This document shows, piece by piece, positions 30,697 to 38,047 of a stretch of 41,935 bases of DNA. The position numbers were made by a program, and so were the translations under genes. The notes beneath the pieces were generated by a model that was not told the origin of the DNA, ran no database searches, and was given only the letters and a program-made list of their open reading frames with translations. Every line of letters begins with the position of its first letter. Position 1 is the stretch's first letter. The stretch is from NCBI RefSeq assembly GCF_030766825.1, contig NZ_JASFDV010000065.1, forward strand, positions 1-41,935, read 5' to 3'. This DNA comes from Nocardiopsis sp. CC223A (GTDB lineage Bacteria; Actinomycetota; Actinomycetes; Streptosporangiales; Streptosporangiaceae).

Positions 30697-32244
30697 ATGG
30701 GAGAACGCGCGGCCGGCTCCGGCGCGGCGCACCGGGGCGTGCTCGCCCTGGTCTGCGCGGCGCAGTTCATGGTGGTGCTCGACGTTTCGGTGGTCAACGT
30801 CGCGCTTCCGCCGATCCGGACGGCGCTGGACTTCACCCCGGGCGGGGTGCAGTGGGTGGCCGGGGCCTACGCGCTGGCCTTCGCCGGGTTCCTGCTCCTG
30901 GGCGGCCGTCTGGCCGACCTGTACGGGCGGACGCAGGTGTTCACCGCCGGACTCGCGCTGTTCACCGCGGCCAGCCTCGTCGGCGGGCTGGCCACCGCGC
31001 CGTGGGCGCTGGTCGCCGCCCGCGCCGCACAGGGGCTGGGCGCCGCCGTGCTGGCCCCGGCCACGCTGACCGTGCTGACCGCCGCCTTCCCCGAAGGCCC
31101 CGCGCGGGTCCGGGCGCTGGCCGTCTGGACGGCGGTCGGCCTGGTCGGCGGGGCCTCGGGCAACCTGGTCGGCGGGCTGCTCACCGAGGTGCTGTCCTGG
31201 CGCGCCGTCCTGCTGGTCAACGTCCCCCTGGGGCTGCTCGCCCTGGGCACGGCCCTGCGCGTGCTGACCGGCGGGCACCGCCGGGCGGCGGCACGCGGCG
31301 GCCTGGACCTGCCCGGGGCGCTGGCGGCCACCGTCGGACTCACCGCGCTCACCTACGGCCTCACCCGCGCCACCGACCACGGCTGGGCGGATCCGGCCGC
31401 GATCGCCTGCCTGGCCGGGGGCGTCCTCGCGCTGGTCGTCCTCGCCGTGGTCGAGACCCGTGCGGCGGCCACCCCGCTGCTGCCGCCGAGGCTGCTGCGC
31501 GACCGCGCGACCGGTGTGGGCAACCTCCTGATGCTGCCGGCGGGGGCCTGCTTCCAGATCCCGATGTGGTACTTCCTCGCCTTCCACATGCACGAGGCCC
31601 TGGGGTTCGGGGCGCTGGCCACCGGGCTGGGGTTCCTCCCCCACACCCTGGTCACCCTGCTCGTCGGCTGGCGGGTGGCGCCCCGGCTGATGGAGCGCTT
31701 CCCGGCCCGCACCCTGGTGGTCGCCGGGGCCCTCGTCGCCGCTGCGGGCTTCGCCTGGCAGGCGACGGCCCTGACCGCGGGCACCTACCTCACGGCGATC
31801 GCGGGCCCGGCCGTGGCGATCGCGCTGGGGGCGGGGCTGTTCACCACGCCGCTGACCGCCGTCGTCACCTCCGGGGCGCGCGCCGAGGACGCCGGGGCCG
31901 TCTCGGGTCTGATGAACACCGCCAAGCAGGCCGGCGGCGCGGTGGGGCTCGCCGCGCTCGTCCCCCTGGCCGCCGCCGGGCCCACCGGGGGCGGCCCGGC
32001 CTCCGGGTACACCGCCGTCTTCTGGGCCCTGGCGGCGGTACAGGCCGCGACCGCGCTCCTGGCCCTCCTCCTGCCCGTACCCCGGCGCACCGGCTCCGGA
32101 TCAGTGCGGCCCGGGACGGCGGCCGGCGCGGACGCCGTTGGCGATGACCAGGACCTCGGCCAGCTCGTGGGTGAGGATGACGGCCGCCAGCCCCAGCACC
32201 CCGAACGCGGACAGCGGGACGAGGACGAGCAGGATCCCGCCTGA
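30697..32244 (+). CDS. MFS drug-efflux transporter (EmrB/QacA-like)
   Basis: The 515-aa membrane protein with about 14 hydrophobic segments has VVLDVSVVNVALPPI in TM1, WVAGAYALAFAGFLLLGGRLADLYGR (motif A region) and GLVGGASGNLVGGLL in TM5 (motif C type). This is the DHA2 drug/proton antiporter family. The start at 30697 follows GGAGGGG. The last membrane segment ends near 32080. From 32101 the frame has no stop until 32242 and runs across the end of the convergent ATPase gene, giving a polar tail of about 47 residues. The divergent TetR gene is its likely regulator; the exported compound is unknown. Confidence 0.9.
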   Translation: MGERAAGSGAAHRGVLALVCAAQFMVVLDVSVVNVALPPIRTALDFTPGGVQWVAGAYALAFAGFLLLGGRLADLYGRTQVFTAGLALFTAASLVGGLATAPWALVAARAAQGLGAAVLAPATLTVLTAAFPEGPARVRALAVWTAVGLVGGASGNLVGGLLTEVLSWRAVLLVNVPLGLLALGTALRVLTGGHRRAAARGGLDLPGALAATVGLTALTYGLTRATDHGWADPAAIACLAGGVLALVVLAVVETRAAATPLLPPRLLRDRATGVGNLLMLPAGACFQIPMWYFLAFHMHEALGFGALATGLGFLPHTLVTLLVGWRVAPRLMERFPARTLVVAGALVAAAGFAWQATALTAGTYLTAIAGPAVAIALGAGLFTTPLTAVVTSGARAEDAGAVSGLMNTAKQAGGAVGLAALVPLAAAGPTGGGPASGYTAVFWALAAVQAATALLALLLPVPRRTGSGSVRPGTAAGADAVGDDQDLGQLVGEDDGRQPQHPERGQRDEDEQDPA

Positions 32245-34440
32245 CAGCAGCAGGCTCTGGAGCATGATCCGCCGGGAGCGGCGGGCGTGGGCCAGGGCCC
32301 GGGGCAGGGCGCGCAGGTCCTCGCCCATCAGGGCGACGTCGGCGGTCTCGATCGCGACGTCGGTGCCCATGGCGCCCATCGCGACGCCGGTGTCGGCGGC
32401 CGCCAGGGCGGGGGCGTCGTTGACGCCGTCGCCGACCATCGCCACCGGCCCGTGGCGGCGCAGGTCGGCGACCAGGGCCGCCTTGTCCTGAGGCCGCAGG
32501 TCGGCGTGGACCTCCCCGATGCCGACCTGGGCGGCCAGGGCGCGGGCGGTGCGCTCGTTGTCGCCGGTCAGCATGACCGTGCGCACGCCCATGCGGTGCA
32601 GGGCGGCCACCGCCTCCACCGCTTCGGGGCGCGGCTCGTCGCGGATCGCGACCGCCCCGATCACCTCGCCGCCCGCCTCGACCAGGACGGTGGTGGCGCC
32701 CCGGTCCTGGAGGCGGGCCACGGCCGCGGCCAGGGGGCCGGGGTCGATGTGGCCGGGGCGGCCCAGCCGGAGGGGGGTCCCGTCGGCGGAGGTTCCGGCC
32801 AGGCCACTGCCGACCACCGCCGTCACGTCCCGGGCGGGCACCGGGTCGGGGTGGGCGGCCAGGATCGCGGCGGCCAGCGGGTGCTCGCTGCGCGCCTCCA
32901 GTGCGGCCGCCGCGGCGAGGACCTCCTCCCGGGTGCGCCCCGGGGCGGGTTCGACGGCCACCACGGCGGGCGTGTTGCGGGTGAGGGTCCCGGTCTTGTC
33001 CAGGGCGGCGACCCGCACGGTTCCGAACGCCTCCAGGGCGGCCCCGCCCTTGACCAGGACCCCCGAGCGGCTCGCCGTTCCGACGGCGGCGACCACGGTG
33101 ACGGGGACGGAGATCGCGAAGGCGCACGGGGAGGCGGCGACCAGCACCACCAGGGCGCGCTCGATCCAGACCCCGGGGTCGCCGAACAGGGACCCGGCCA
33201 CGGCGATCAGCGCCGCGGCCGCGAGGACGCCCGGCACCAGGGGGCGTGCGATCCGGGCGGCCAGGCGCTGCGCGGCGCCCTTGCGGGCCTGTTCGCGTTC
33301 GACGATGTGCACGACCCGGGACAGGGAGTTGTCGGCCACCCGGGCGGTGGCCTCCACCTCCAGGGCGCCGCCGCCGTTGACGGTCCCGGCGAACACCTCG
33401 GTGCCCGCGGCCGCCTCGACGGGGACGGACTCGCCGGTGACGGTCGAGGTGTCCAGGGTGGAGCGGCCCGAGCGGACCACGCCGTCGGTGGCGATGCGCT
33501 CGCCGGGCCGGACCAGGAGCAGGTCGCCCACCCGCAGTTCGGCTGGGGCGAGGGTGTCCTCGCGGCCGCCGCGCAGCACGGTCGCCTTCGGGGGCACCAG
33601 GTCGAGCAGGGCGCGCAGGCCGCGGCGGGTGCGCGCCACGGCGTGGTCCTCCAGCGCCTCGGCCAGGGAGAACAGGAAGGCGAGCATGGCGGCCTCGCCC
33701 ACCTCCCCGAGCAGGACGGCGCCGACCATGGCCACGGTCATCAGCGTGCCGACGCCGAGCCTGCCGCGGACCAGGGCCCGCAGCGTGCCGGGGACGAAGG
33801 TGCGGCCGCCCGCCGCGACGGCGGCGGCGAACAGCGCGGTCGCGACGACGGGGGCGTCCGTCGGCCACTCGGCGAGCAGCCCGGCCAGCCAGAACACCCC
33901 GGCGGCCGCGGCCCAGCGCACGGCGGCCGAGTGCCACCGGGCGCCCGGTACCTCCCCCGGTTCGGAAGCCGGAGGACCACAGGTGGGGTCACCGCAGCCG
34001 ACCCCGGTGGCCGCACCCTCCCCGGCGGCCGAGTGCCACCGGGCGCCCGGTACCTCCCCCGGTTCGGAAGCCGGAGGACCACAGGCGGGGTCACCGCAGC
34101 CGACCCCGGTGACCGCACCCTCCCCGGCGGCCGAGTGCCACCGGGCACCCGGCACCTCCCCCGGTTCGGAAGCGGGAGGACCACAGGCGGGGTCACCGCA
34201 GCCGACCCCGGTGACCGCCTCCTCCCCGGCGGAGCGCCGGGGATCGTCCGCGCAGCGGCCGTCGGCGCCGGTGAGCGGGGCGGCGGCCGGGCGGCCGGGC
34301 CCGGGTGCGTCGCCGCCGGAGCAGCAGGGGCAGGTGACCGAGGCCGGCCCCTGGGTTGCGGGAGCGGGTCCGAGGTTCGGCAACGGGCGCTTCCGGGGCG
34401 GTTCGAAGGCGTCGTCGTCACCGCAGCACAGGTCGGACAC
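32101..34440 (-). CDS. P1B-type Zn/Cd/Pb-exporting ATPase with triplicated Cys/His repeats
   Basis: The 779-aa heavy-metal ATPase has the phosphorylated Asp481 in DKTGT, the metal-site SPC at 437-439, actuator TGES, and GDGVNDAP from residue 670, so the catalytic core is intact. SPC with the adjacent CadC-like sensor fits Zn/Cd/Pb export. In place of a ferredoxin-like metal domain, the first 173 residues are low-complexity and Cys-rich. They contain LCCGDDD, TCPCCSG, and three 34-residue repeats (72-105, 106-139, 140-173), each with GCGDP(A/T)CG and a His. The repeats probably bind metal. The GTG start at 34440 lies 3 nt after the sensor gene stop. The 3' end overlaps the MFS gene. Confidence 0.92.
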   Translation of the reverse strand: MSDLCCGDDDAFEPPRKRPLPNLGPAPATQGPASVTCPCCSGGDAPGPGRPAAAPLTGADGRCADDPRRSAGEEAVTGVGCGDPACGPPASEPGEVPGARWHSAAGEGAVTGVGCGDPACGPPASEPGEVPGARWHSAAGEGAATGVGCGDPTCGPPASEPGEVPGARWHSAAVRWAAAAGVFWLAGLLAEWPTDAPVVATALFAAAVAAGGRTFVPGTLRALVRGRLGVGTLMTVAMVGAVLLGEVGEAAMLAFLFSLAEALEDHAVARTRRGLRALLDLVPPKATVLRGGREDTLAPAELRVGDLLLVRPGERIATDGVVRSGRSTLDTSTVTGESVPVEAAAGTEVFAGTVNGGGALEVEATARVADNSLSRVVHIVEREQARKGAAQRLAARIARPLVPGVLAAAALIAVAGSLFGDPGVWIERALVVLVAASPCAFAISVPVTVVAAVGTASRSGVLVKGGAALEAFGTVRVAALDKTGTLTRNTPAVVAVEPAPGRTREEVLAAAAALEARSEHPLAAAILAAHPDPVPARDVTAVVGSGLAGTSADGTPLRLGRPGHIDPGPLAAAVARLQDRGATTVLVEAGGEVIGAVAIRDEPRPEAVEAVAALHRMGVRTVMLTGDNERTARALAAQVGIGEVHADLRPQDKAALVADLRRHGPVAMVGDGVNDAPALAAADTGVAMGAMGTDVAIETADVALMGEDLRALPRALAHARRSRRIMLQSLLLSGGILLVLVPLSAFGVLGLAAVILTHELAEVLVIANGVRAGRRPGPH
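33922..34227. repeat. In-frame tandem repeat, three 102-bp units
   Basis: Three direct copies of exactly 102 bp lie at 33922-34023, 34024-34125 and 34126-34227. They differ at a handful of positions. Each encodes 34 residues with two Cys and one His in the N-terminus of the metal ATPase. The period keeps the reading frame, so copy number could vary without breaking the gene. Confidence 0.93.
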
Positions 34441-34443
34441 GGC

Positions 34444-34815
34444 TCAGCCCCCGCTCACGGCGGGCTCGGAGTCGGGATCGGGCAGCAGCAGGGACAGCAG
34501 GGCGCGACCGGTGTCGGTGAGGCGGTACATGACGAGCTTGCCGTCGCGCCGCGACGCCGCCAGCCCGGCGGCGCGCAGTTGCCGGACGTGGTGGGAGACG
34601 AGGTTCTGCGCGGCGGAGCAGACCCAGGCCAGGTCGCACACGCACAGTTCCCCGCCCACCTGGAGGGCGCGGGCGATGCGCAGCCGGGTGGGGTCGGCCA
34701 GAGCGCGGGCCCGTTCGGCGGCGGGCCGGACGTCCCCGTCGGCGGGCACGACGGAACGGACCGCCTCGGCCTGGGGCAGGTCGAGGCAGAGGAGGTCGCA
34801 GGAGTCGGAGGACAT
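34444..34815 (-). CDS. CadC-type ArsR/SmtB metal-sensing repressor
   Basis: The 123-aa winged-helix repressor has ELCVCDLAWV with Cys58 and Cys60, and an N-terminal Cys6 and Cys10 (SCDLLC). This spacing matches the Cd/Pb/Zn site of CadC (Cys7, Cys11, Cys58, Cys60) almost residue for residue. DPTRLRIARAL and SHHVRQLRAAGL are the ArsR DNA-binding blocks. An extra Cys66 is present. It is co-transcribed with the P1B ATPase, the standard cadCA arrangement. Metal binding would release it from the 12-2-12 operator at 34818-34845. No ribosome site precedes the ATG, so the mRNA appears leaderless. Confidence 0.92.
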   Translation of the reverse strand: MSSDSCDLLCLDLPQAEAVRSVVPADGDVRPAAERARALADPTRLRIARALQVGGELCVCDLAWVCSAAQNLVSHHVRQLRAAGLAASRRDGKLVMYRLTDTGRALLSLLLPDPDSEPAVSGG

Positions 34816-34817
34816 AC

Positions 34818-34851
34818 CAACAAACTAACGTCCGTTGATGTGTTGTGACAA
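34818..34851 (-). promoter_or_regulatory. ArsR/CadC promoter and 12-2-12 operator
   Basis: On the minus strand TTGTCA (34846-34851) and TAGTTT (34822-34827) are 18 bp apart. Position +1 would fall at or next to the ATG at 34815, giving a leaderless message. Between and over these elements (34818-34845) is an imperfect inverted repeat centred on AACG-TC-CGTT, with 9 of 12 pairs matching and one more at the outer end. This 12-2-12 layout is the classic SmtB/ArsR operator form. Confidence 0.75.
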
Positions 34852-34933
34852 CCCGGGAACGGCGGACCGTCCGCACCCGGGACTCCCGCGGGTGCCCACC
34901 GCCCCGATCGCGGAGCGGGCACCTCGGCATCCT

Positions 34934-34980
34934 CCCCGCCGCGAACCCGGCGGGGGTCCCCACGGCCTCGCGGCCGTGGG
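34934..34980. other. Two strong adjacent hairpins in a non-coding stretch
   Basis: CCCCGCCG/CGGCGGGG (34934-34941 and 34948-34955, 6-nt loop) is followed 3 nt later by CCCACGGCC/GGCCGTGGG (34959-34967 and 34972-34980, TCGC loop). The stretch 34852-35144 has no gene I can support. The hairpins could separate the divergent metal operon and PPOX promoters or be part of an RNA; I do not recognise a family. A TAGGAT -10-like element at about 35016 could drive the rightward genes. Confidence 0.5.
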
Positions 34981-35144
34981 CGCGGCGCGCCTCACGGCGC
35001 CCGTCGGCCCCTGTGTAGGATCGCCGTCGCGGACGGGGCCGCCCCCTGTGGGAACCCGCGCGGAGAACACCTCCGCCGGGTACGAGCGGCCGGGCGTCCG
35101 CGGCCCCGCGAACCGACCCCACCGATCACCCGCACAGGAGCACC

Positions 35145-35198
35145 ATGCCACTCGTCCCCGTCACCGGCGCGCCCACCGAAGGGTCGGTTCCCGCGTGA
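35145..35198 (+). CDS. 17-codon leader ORF coupled to the PPOX gene
   Basis: The frame starts at an ATG with a strong AGGAG ribosome site 5 nt upstream and encodes MPLVPVTGAPTEGSVPA. Its TGA (35196-35198) overlaps the GTG start of the PPOX gene as GTGA. The PPOX start itself has no clear ribosome site, so ribosomes finishing the leader probably reinitiate there. No attenuator-type codon run is seen. It may simply supply translation initiation. A frameshift that split an ancestral N-terminus is the alternative. Confidence 0.5.
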   Translation: MPLVPVTGAPTEGSVPA

Positions 35199-35620
35199 AC
35201 GCCGACCGGACGGGCCCGGGGCACGACGCGGAGGTGTCCGACGCCGTCGCCCGGCGCCTGGCCACGGAGCACGGCGTCTGGTTGGCGACGGCACGCTCCG
35301 GCGGGGCGCCGCACGTCACCCCGGTGTGGTTCGTCTTCGACCGGCCGAAGGCGACGTGGTGGATCTCCACCGGTGCGGGATCGGTCAAGGTGCGCAACAT
35401 CGCGCAGCGCCCCGAGGTCTCCCTCGCACTGGAGGACGGGCGCAGCCCCGTGGTCGCCGAGGGGACGGCGCTCATCCACCGGGAGGGGTTCCCCGCCACG
35501 GTGATCGAGGCGTTCGCGCGCAAGTACGACGGCTGGGACATCACCGTCCCGCACTCCCCCGGGGACGTCCGCGTCCTGGTCGAAGTGACCACGCGGCGCT
35601 GGCTCCTCCGGGGCGGGTGA
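35195..35620 (+). CDS. PPOX-fold (pyridoxamine 5'-phosphate oxidase / F420-dependent) protein
   Basis: The 141-aa split-barrel flavin/F420-binding protein has VWLATARSGGAPHVTPVWFVFD, TWWISTGAGSVKVRNIAQRPEVSLALEDG and VRVLVEVTTRRWLL. These blocks are typical of small actinobacterial PPOX proteins that bind F420 or FMN; the Ser-Lys-x-Arg-Asn segment contacts the cofactor phosphate. The substrate is unknown. The GTG start is translationally coupled to a short leader ORF. It lies 157 nt before the AhpD-like gene and may or may not belong to that operon. Confidence 0.85.
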   Translation: MNADRTGPGHDAEVSDAVARRLATEHGVWLATARSGGAPHVTPVWFVFDRPKATWWISTGAGSVKVRNIAQRPEVSLALEDGRSPVVAEGTALIHREGFPATVIEAFARKYDGWDITVPHSPGDVRVLVEVTTRRWLLRGG

Positions 35621-35777
35621 GGATCGGCGACGGCGCTCCGCGGGGGACGTACGGGGACCGATCCCCACCGAAACGACCATTCGGAAACCCGCAGTGCCGA
35701 TACCGTGACCCTTGGTAGTTTCTCTGTGTCCGGTGGCCCCCGCCGCCGACTCCCCCCCGAGAGAACAGAGGAACCCC

Positions 35778-36224
35778 ATGGGCAGCCCCCGCGCGCAGAT
35801 GGCGCACCACCTCCCCGAGGCCTACACGGAACTGGCCCGCCTGGGCGCGGTCCTGGACGGAGTCCTCGACGACGGGCTGCACACGCTCGTCAAGCTCCGC
35901 GCCTCCGTCCTCAACGGCTGCGCCTTCTGCGTCGACCTGCACACCCGCGAGGCGTTGGAGGCCGGGACCTCCCCGCAGCGGGTCGCGCTGGTGGCGGCCT
36001 GGCGCGAGGCGGGCGGCCACTTCACCGAGGTCGAACGCGCCGTCCTGGCGGTCGTGGACGCCCTCACCCGGCTGGACGGGGACGGCCTGCCGGACGAGGT
36101 CCACGACGCGGCCGCCGCGCACCTGTCGGAACGGGAGATGGTCGCGCTCGTCACCGCCGTCGGCCTGGTCAACCTCTACAACCGCCTGGGGATCGGCACC
36201 GGCATGACCCCGCCGGTGCGCTGA
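35778..36224 (+). CDS. Carboxymuconolactone decarboxylase / AhpD-like protein
   Basis: The 148-aa all-helical protein has redox motif NGCAFCVDLH (Cys48, Cys51, His55), the AhpD-type CxxC with its His. The start at 35778 follows AGAGGAA. AhpD-like proteins reduce peroxides or partner thiol systems; the CMD name comes from the fold, and the CxxC favours the redox role. It lies 14 nt before the FAD-protein gene, so the three genes 35778-39441 probably form one operon. A protective redox function beside a flavin monooxygenase would make sense but is inferred. Confidence 0.88.
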   Translation: MGSPRAQMAHHLPEAYTELARLGAVLDGVLDDGLHTLVKLRASVLNGCAFCVDLHTREALEAGTSPQRVALVAAWREAGGHFTEVERAVLAVVDALTRLDGDGLPDEVHDAAAAHLSEREMVALVTAVGLVNLYNRLGIGTGMTPPVR

Positions 36225-36238
36225 CCGCGGGGAGCACC

Positions 36239-38047
36239 GTGACCGACGACCGGACCTCCCTCGCGATCGTGGGGCTGGGTCCGCGCGGACTGGCCGTCCT
36301 GGAGCGTTTGCTCGCCAACGCCCGCCGCCGGCCCGGGCCCCGCACCGTGACCGTGCACGCCGTCGACCCGTTCCCACCCGGCGCGGGCCGGGTCTGGCGC
36401 ACCGACCAGTCACCGCACCTGCTGATGAACACCGTGTCCGCGCAGGTCACCGCCTACACCGACGACGCCGTCACCATGGCCGGGCCGGTGGAGCCCGGCC
36501 CCTCCCTGTACGACTGGGCTCGCGGCCGGGGGGACGCCCCGGCCGCCGACGCCTATCCGACGCGGGCCCTGTACGGGCGCTACCTCGCCGACGTCTTCGC
36601 CCGGGTGGTCGCCCGCGCACCCGGCCACGTGCGCGTACGCGTCCACCGGACCCGCGCGGTCGCCCTGGACGGGGACACCGGACCGCAGGCCCTGACACTC
36701 GCCGACGGCCGCAGGCTCACCGGCCTGGACGCGGTCGTGCTGTGCCAGGGCCACGTGGACACCGCGCCCGCGGCGGAGGAGGTCCCGGGGCTGCTGCACA
36801 TCCCGCCCGCCAACCCCGCCGACGCGGACCTGTCGGGCATCGCCCCCGGCGAGACCGTCCTGCTGCGCGGCTTGGGGCTGGCCTTCTTCGACTACATGTC
36901 CCTGCTCACCGAAGGCCGCGGAGGGGTCTACGAACGCAGCGGGGGGCGCCCGGTCTACCGCCCCTCCGGCACCGAGCCCCGCCTGGTCGCCGGTTCGCGC
37001 CGCGGTGTCCCCCACCGGGCCCGGGGACGCGACCAGAAGGGCCCCTCCGGCCGTCACCTCCCCCGGCTGCTGACCGCCGAACGCCTGCGGGGCCTGCGCG
37101 AGCACGCCCGGGGCCCGCTGCACCTGCGCACCGACCTGTGGCCGCTCATCACCCGGGAGGTCGAGGCCGTCCACTACGGTGCGCTGCTCACCCGCCGCGG
37201 CCGGGACGGCGCGTCCTTCGCCGACGCCTACGCGGCCGAGTCCTCCCGCCACCGGCGGGAGGACCTGCTGGCCGGGGCGGGGATCACCGGCCGCTGGGAC
37301 TGGGCCGCCCCGCCCCTTCCGGCCCGGACCGGTCGGACCGGCCACCGCGCCCGGCTGCTGGGCCACCTGCGCCGGGACGTGCGCACCGCCCGCGGCGGCA
37401 ACGTCGACGACCCCGTCAAGGCCGCCCTGGACGTGCTGCGCGACCTGCGCAACGAGATCCGCTCCGCCGTGGAGCACCGGGGCCTGACCGGCGGATCGCA
37501 CCGGGACGACCTCTACGGGTGGTTCACACCGCTGAACGCCCACCTGTCGATCGGCCCGCCGCTCTCACGGGTGGAGGAGATGATCGCCCTCATCGAGGCC
37601 GGTGTCCTGGACGTCCTGGGCCCGGGGATGCGCGTGGCCGTGCACGACGGGGTGTTCGCCGCCGGTTCCGCGCTCGGGGAGCGCGTCACCGCCCGGGTCC
37701 TCATCGAGGCGCGCCTGCCCGAGCCCGACCTGCACCGAACCGCCGACCCCCTGCTGCGCCACCTGCTGGCGACCGGGGCCTGCGCGCCCCACCGGGTTCC
37801 GGACCCGGCGGGGCCCGCGCACGTGACCGGCGGCCTGGACGTCACCGCGCGTCCGCAGCGCCTGGTCGACGCCCGCGGGAACGCCCACCCGCGCCGGTTC
37901 GCCTTCGGCGTCCCCACCGAGGGCGTGCACTGGGCGACGGCGGTCGGGGTGCGGCCGGGCGCGGACTCGGTGACCCTGGCCGACGCGGACGCGATCGCCC
38001 GCGCGACCCTGGACCTCGCACTCGGAACCCGGAAGGCGGCACCATGA
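36239..38047 (+). CDS. FAD/NAD(P)-binding monooxygenase-like protein (possible CreE-type nitrosuccinate synthase)
   Basis: The 602-aa product starts at GTG 36239 with GGGGAG upstream. The Rossmann motif is at Gly12, Gly14 and Gly17 (IVGLGPRGLAVLERL). HAVDPFPPGAGRVWRTDQS, HLLMNTVSAQVTAYTD, GETVLLRGLGLAFFDYMSLL and LNAHLSIGPPLSRVEEMIAL follow. These fit the NAD_binding_9 family of large flavoproteins (PF13454). Its 4-nt overlap with a fumarase/CMLE-superfamily lyase recalls CreE/CreD of cremeomycin biosynthesis, where a flavoenzyme oxidises L-aspartate to nitrosuccinate. I infer that role from family and pairing and have not compared sequences. The alternative is an uncharacterised amine or hydroxylating flavoprotein. 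Confidence 0.72.
   Translation: MTDDRTSLAIVGLGPRGLAVLERLLANARRRPGPRTVTVHAVDPFPPGAGRVWRTDQSPHLLMNTVSAQVTAYTDDAVTMAGPVEPGPSLYDWARGRGDAPAADAYPTRALYGRYLADVFARVVARAPGHVRVRVHRTRAVALDGDTGPQALTLADGRRLTGLDAVVLCQGHVDTAPAAEEVPGLLHIPPANPADADLSGIAPGETVLLRGLGLAFFDYMSLLTEGRGGVYERSGGRPVYRPSGTEPRLVAGSRRGVPHRARGRDQKGPSGRHLPRLLTAERLRGLREHARGPLHLRTDLWPLITREVEAVHYGALLTRRGRDGASFADAYAAESSRHRREDLLAGAGITGRWDWAAPPLPARTGRTGHRARLLGHLRRDVRTARGGNVDDPVKAALDVLRDLRNEIRSAVEHRGLTGGSHRDDLYGWFTPLNAHLSIGPPLSRVEEMIALIEAGVLDVLGPGMRVAVHDGVFAAGSALGERVTARVLIEARLPEPDLHRTADPLLRHLLATGACAPHRVPDPAGPAHVTGGLDVTARPQRLVDARGNAHPRRFAFGVPTEGVHWATAVGVRPGADSVTLADADAIARATLDLALGTRKAAP

Noticed and set aside
31865..33937. Arg/Pro-rich long frame overlapping the metal ATPase
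   Set aside because: It is a typical off-frame shadow in GC-rich DNA; the ATPase frame contains DKTGT, SPC, TGES and GDGVNDAP.
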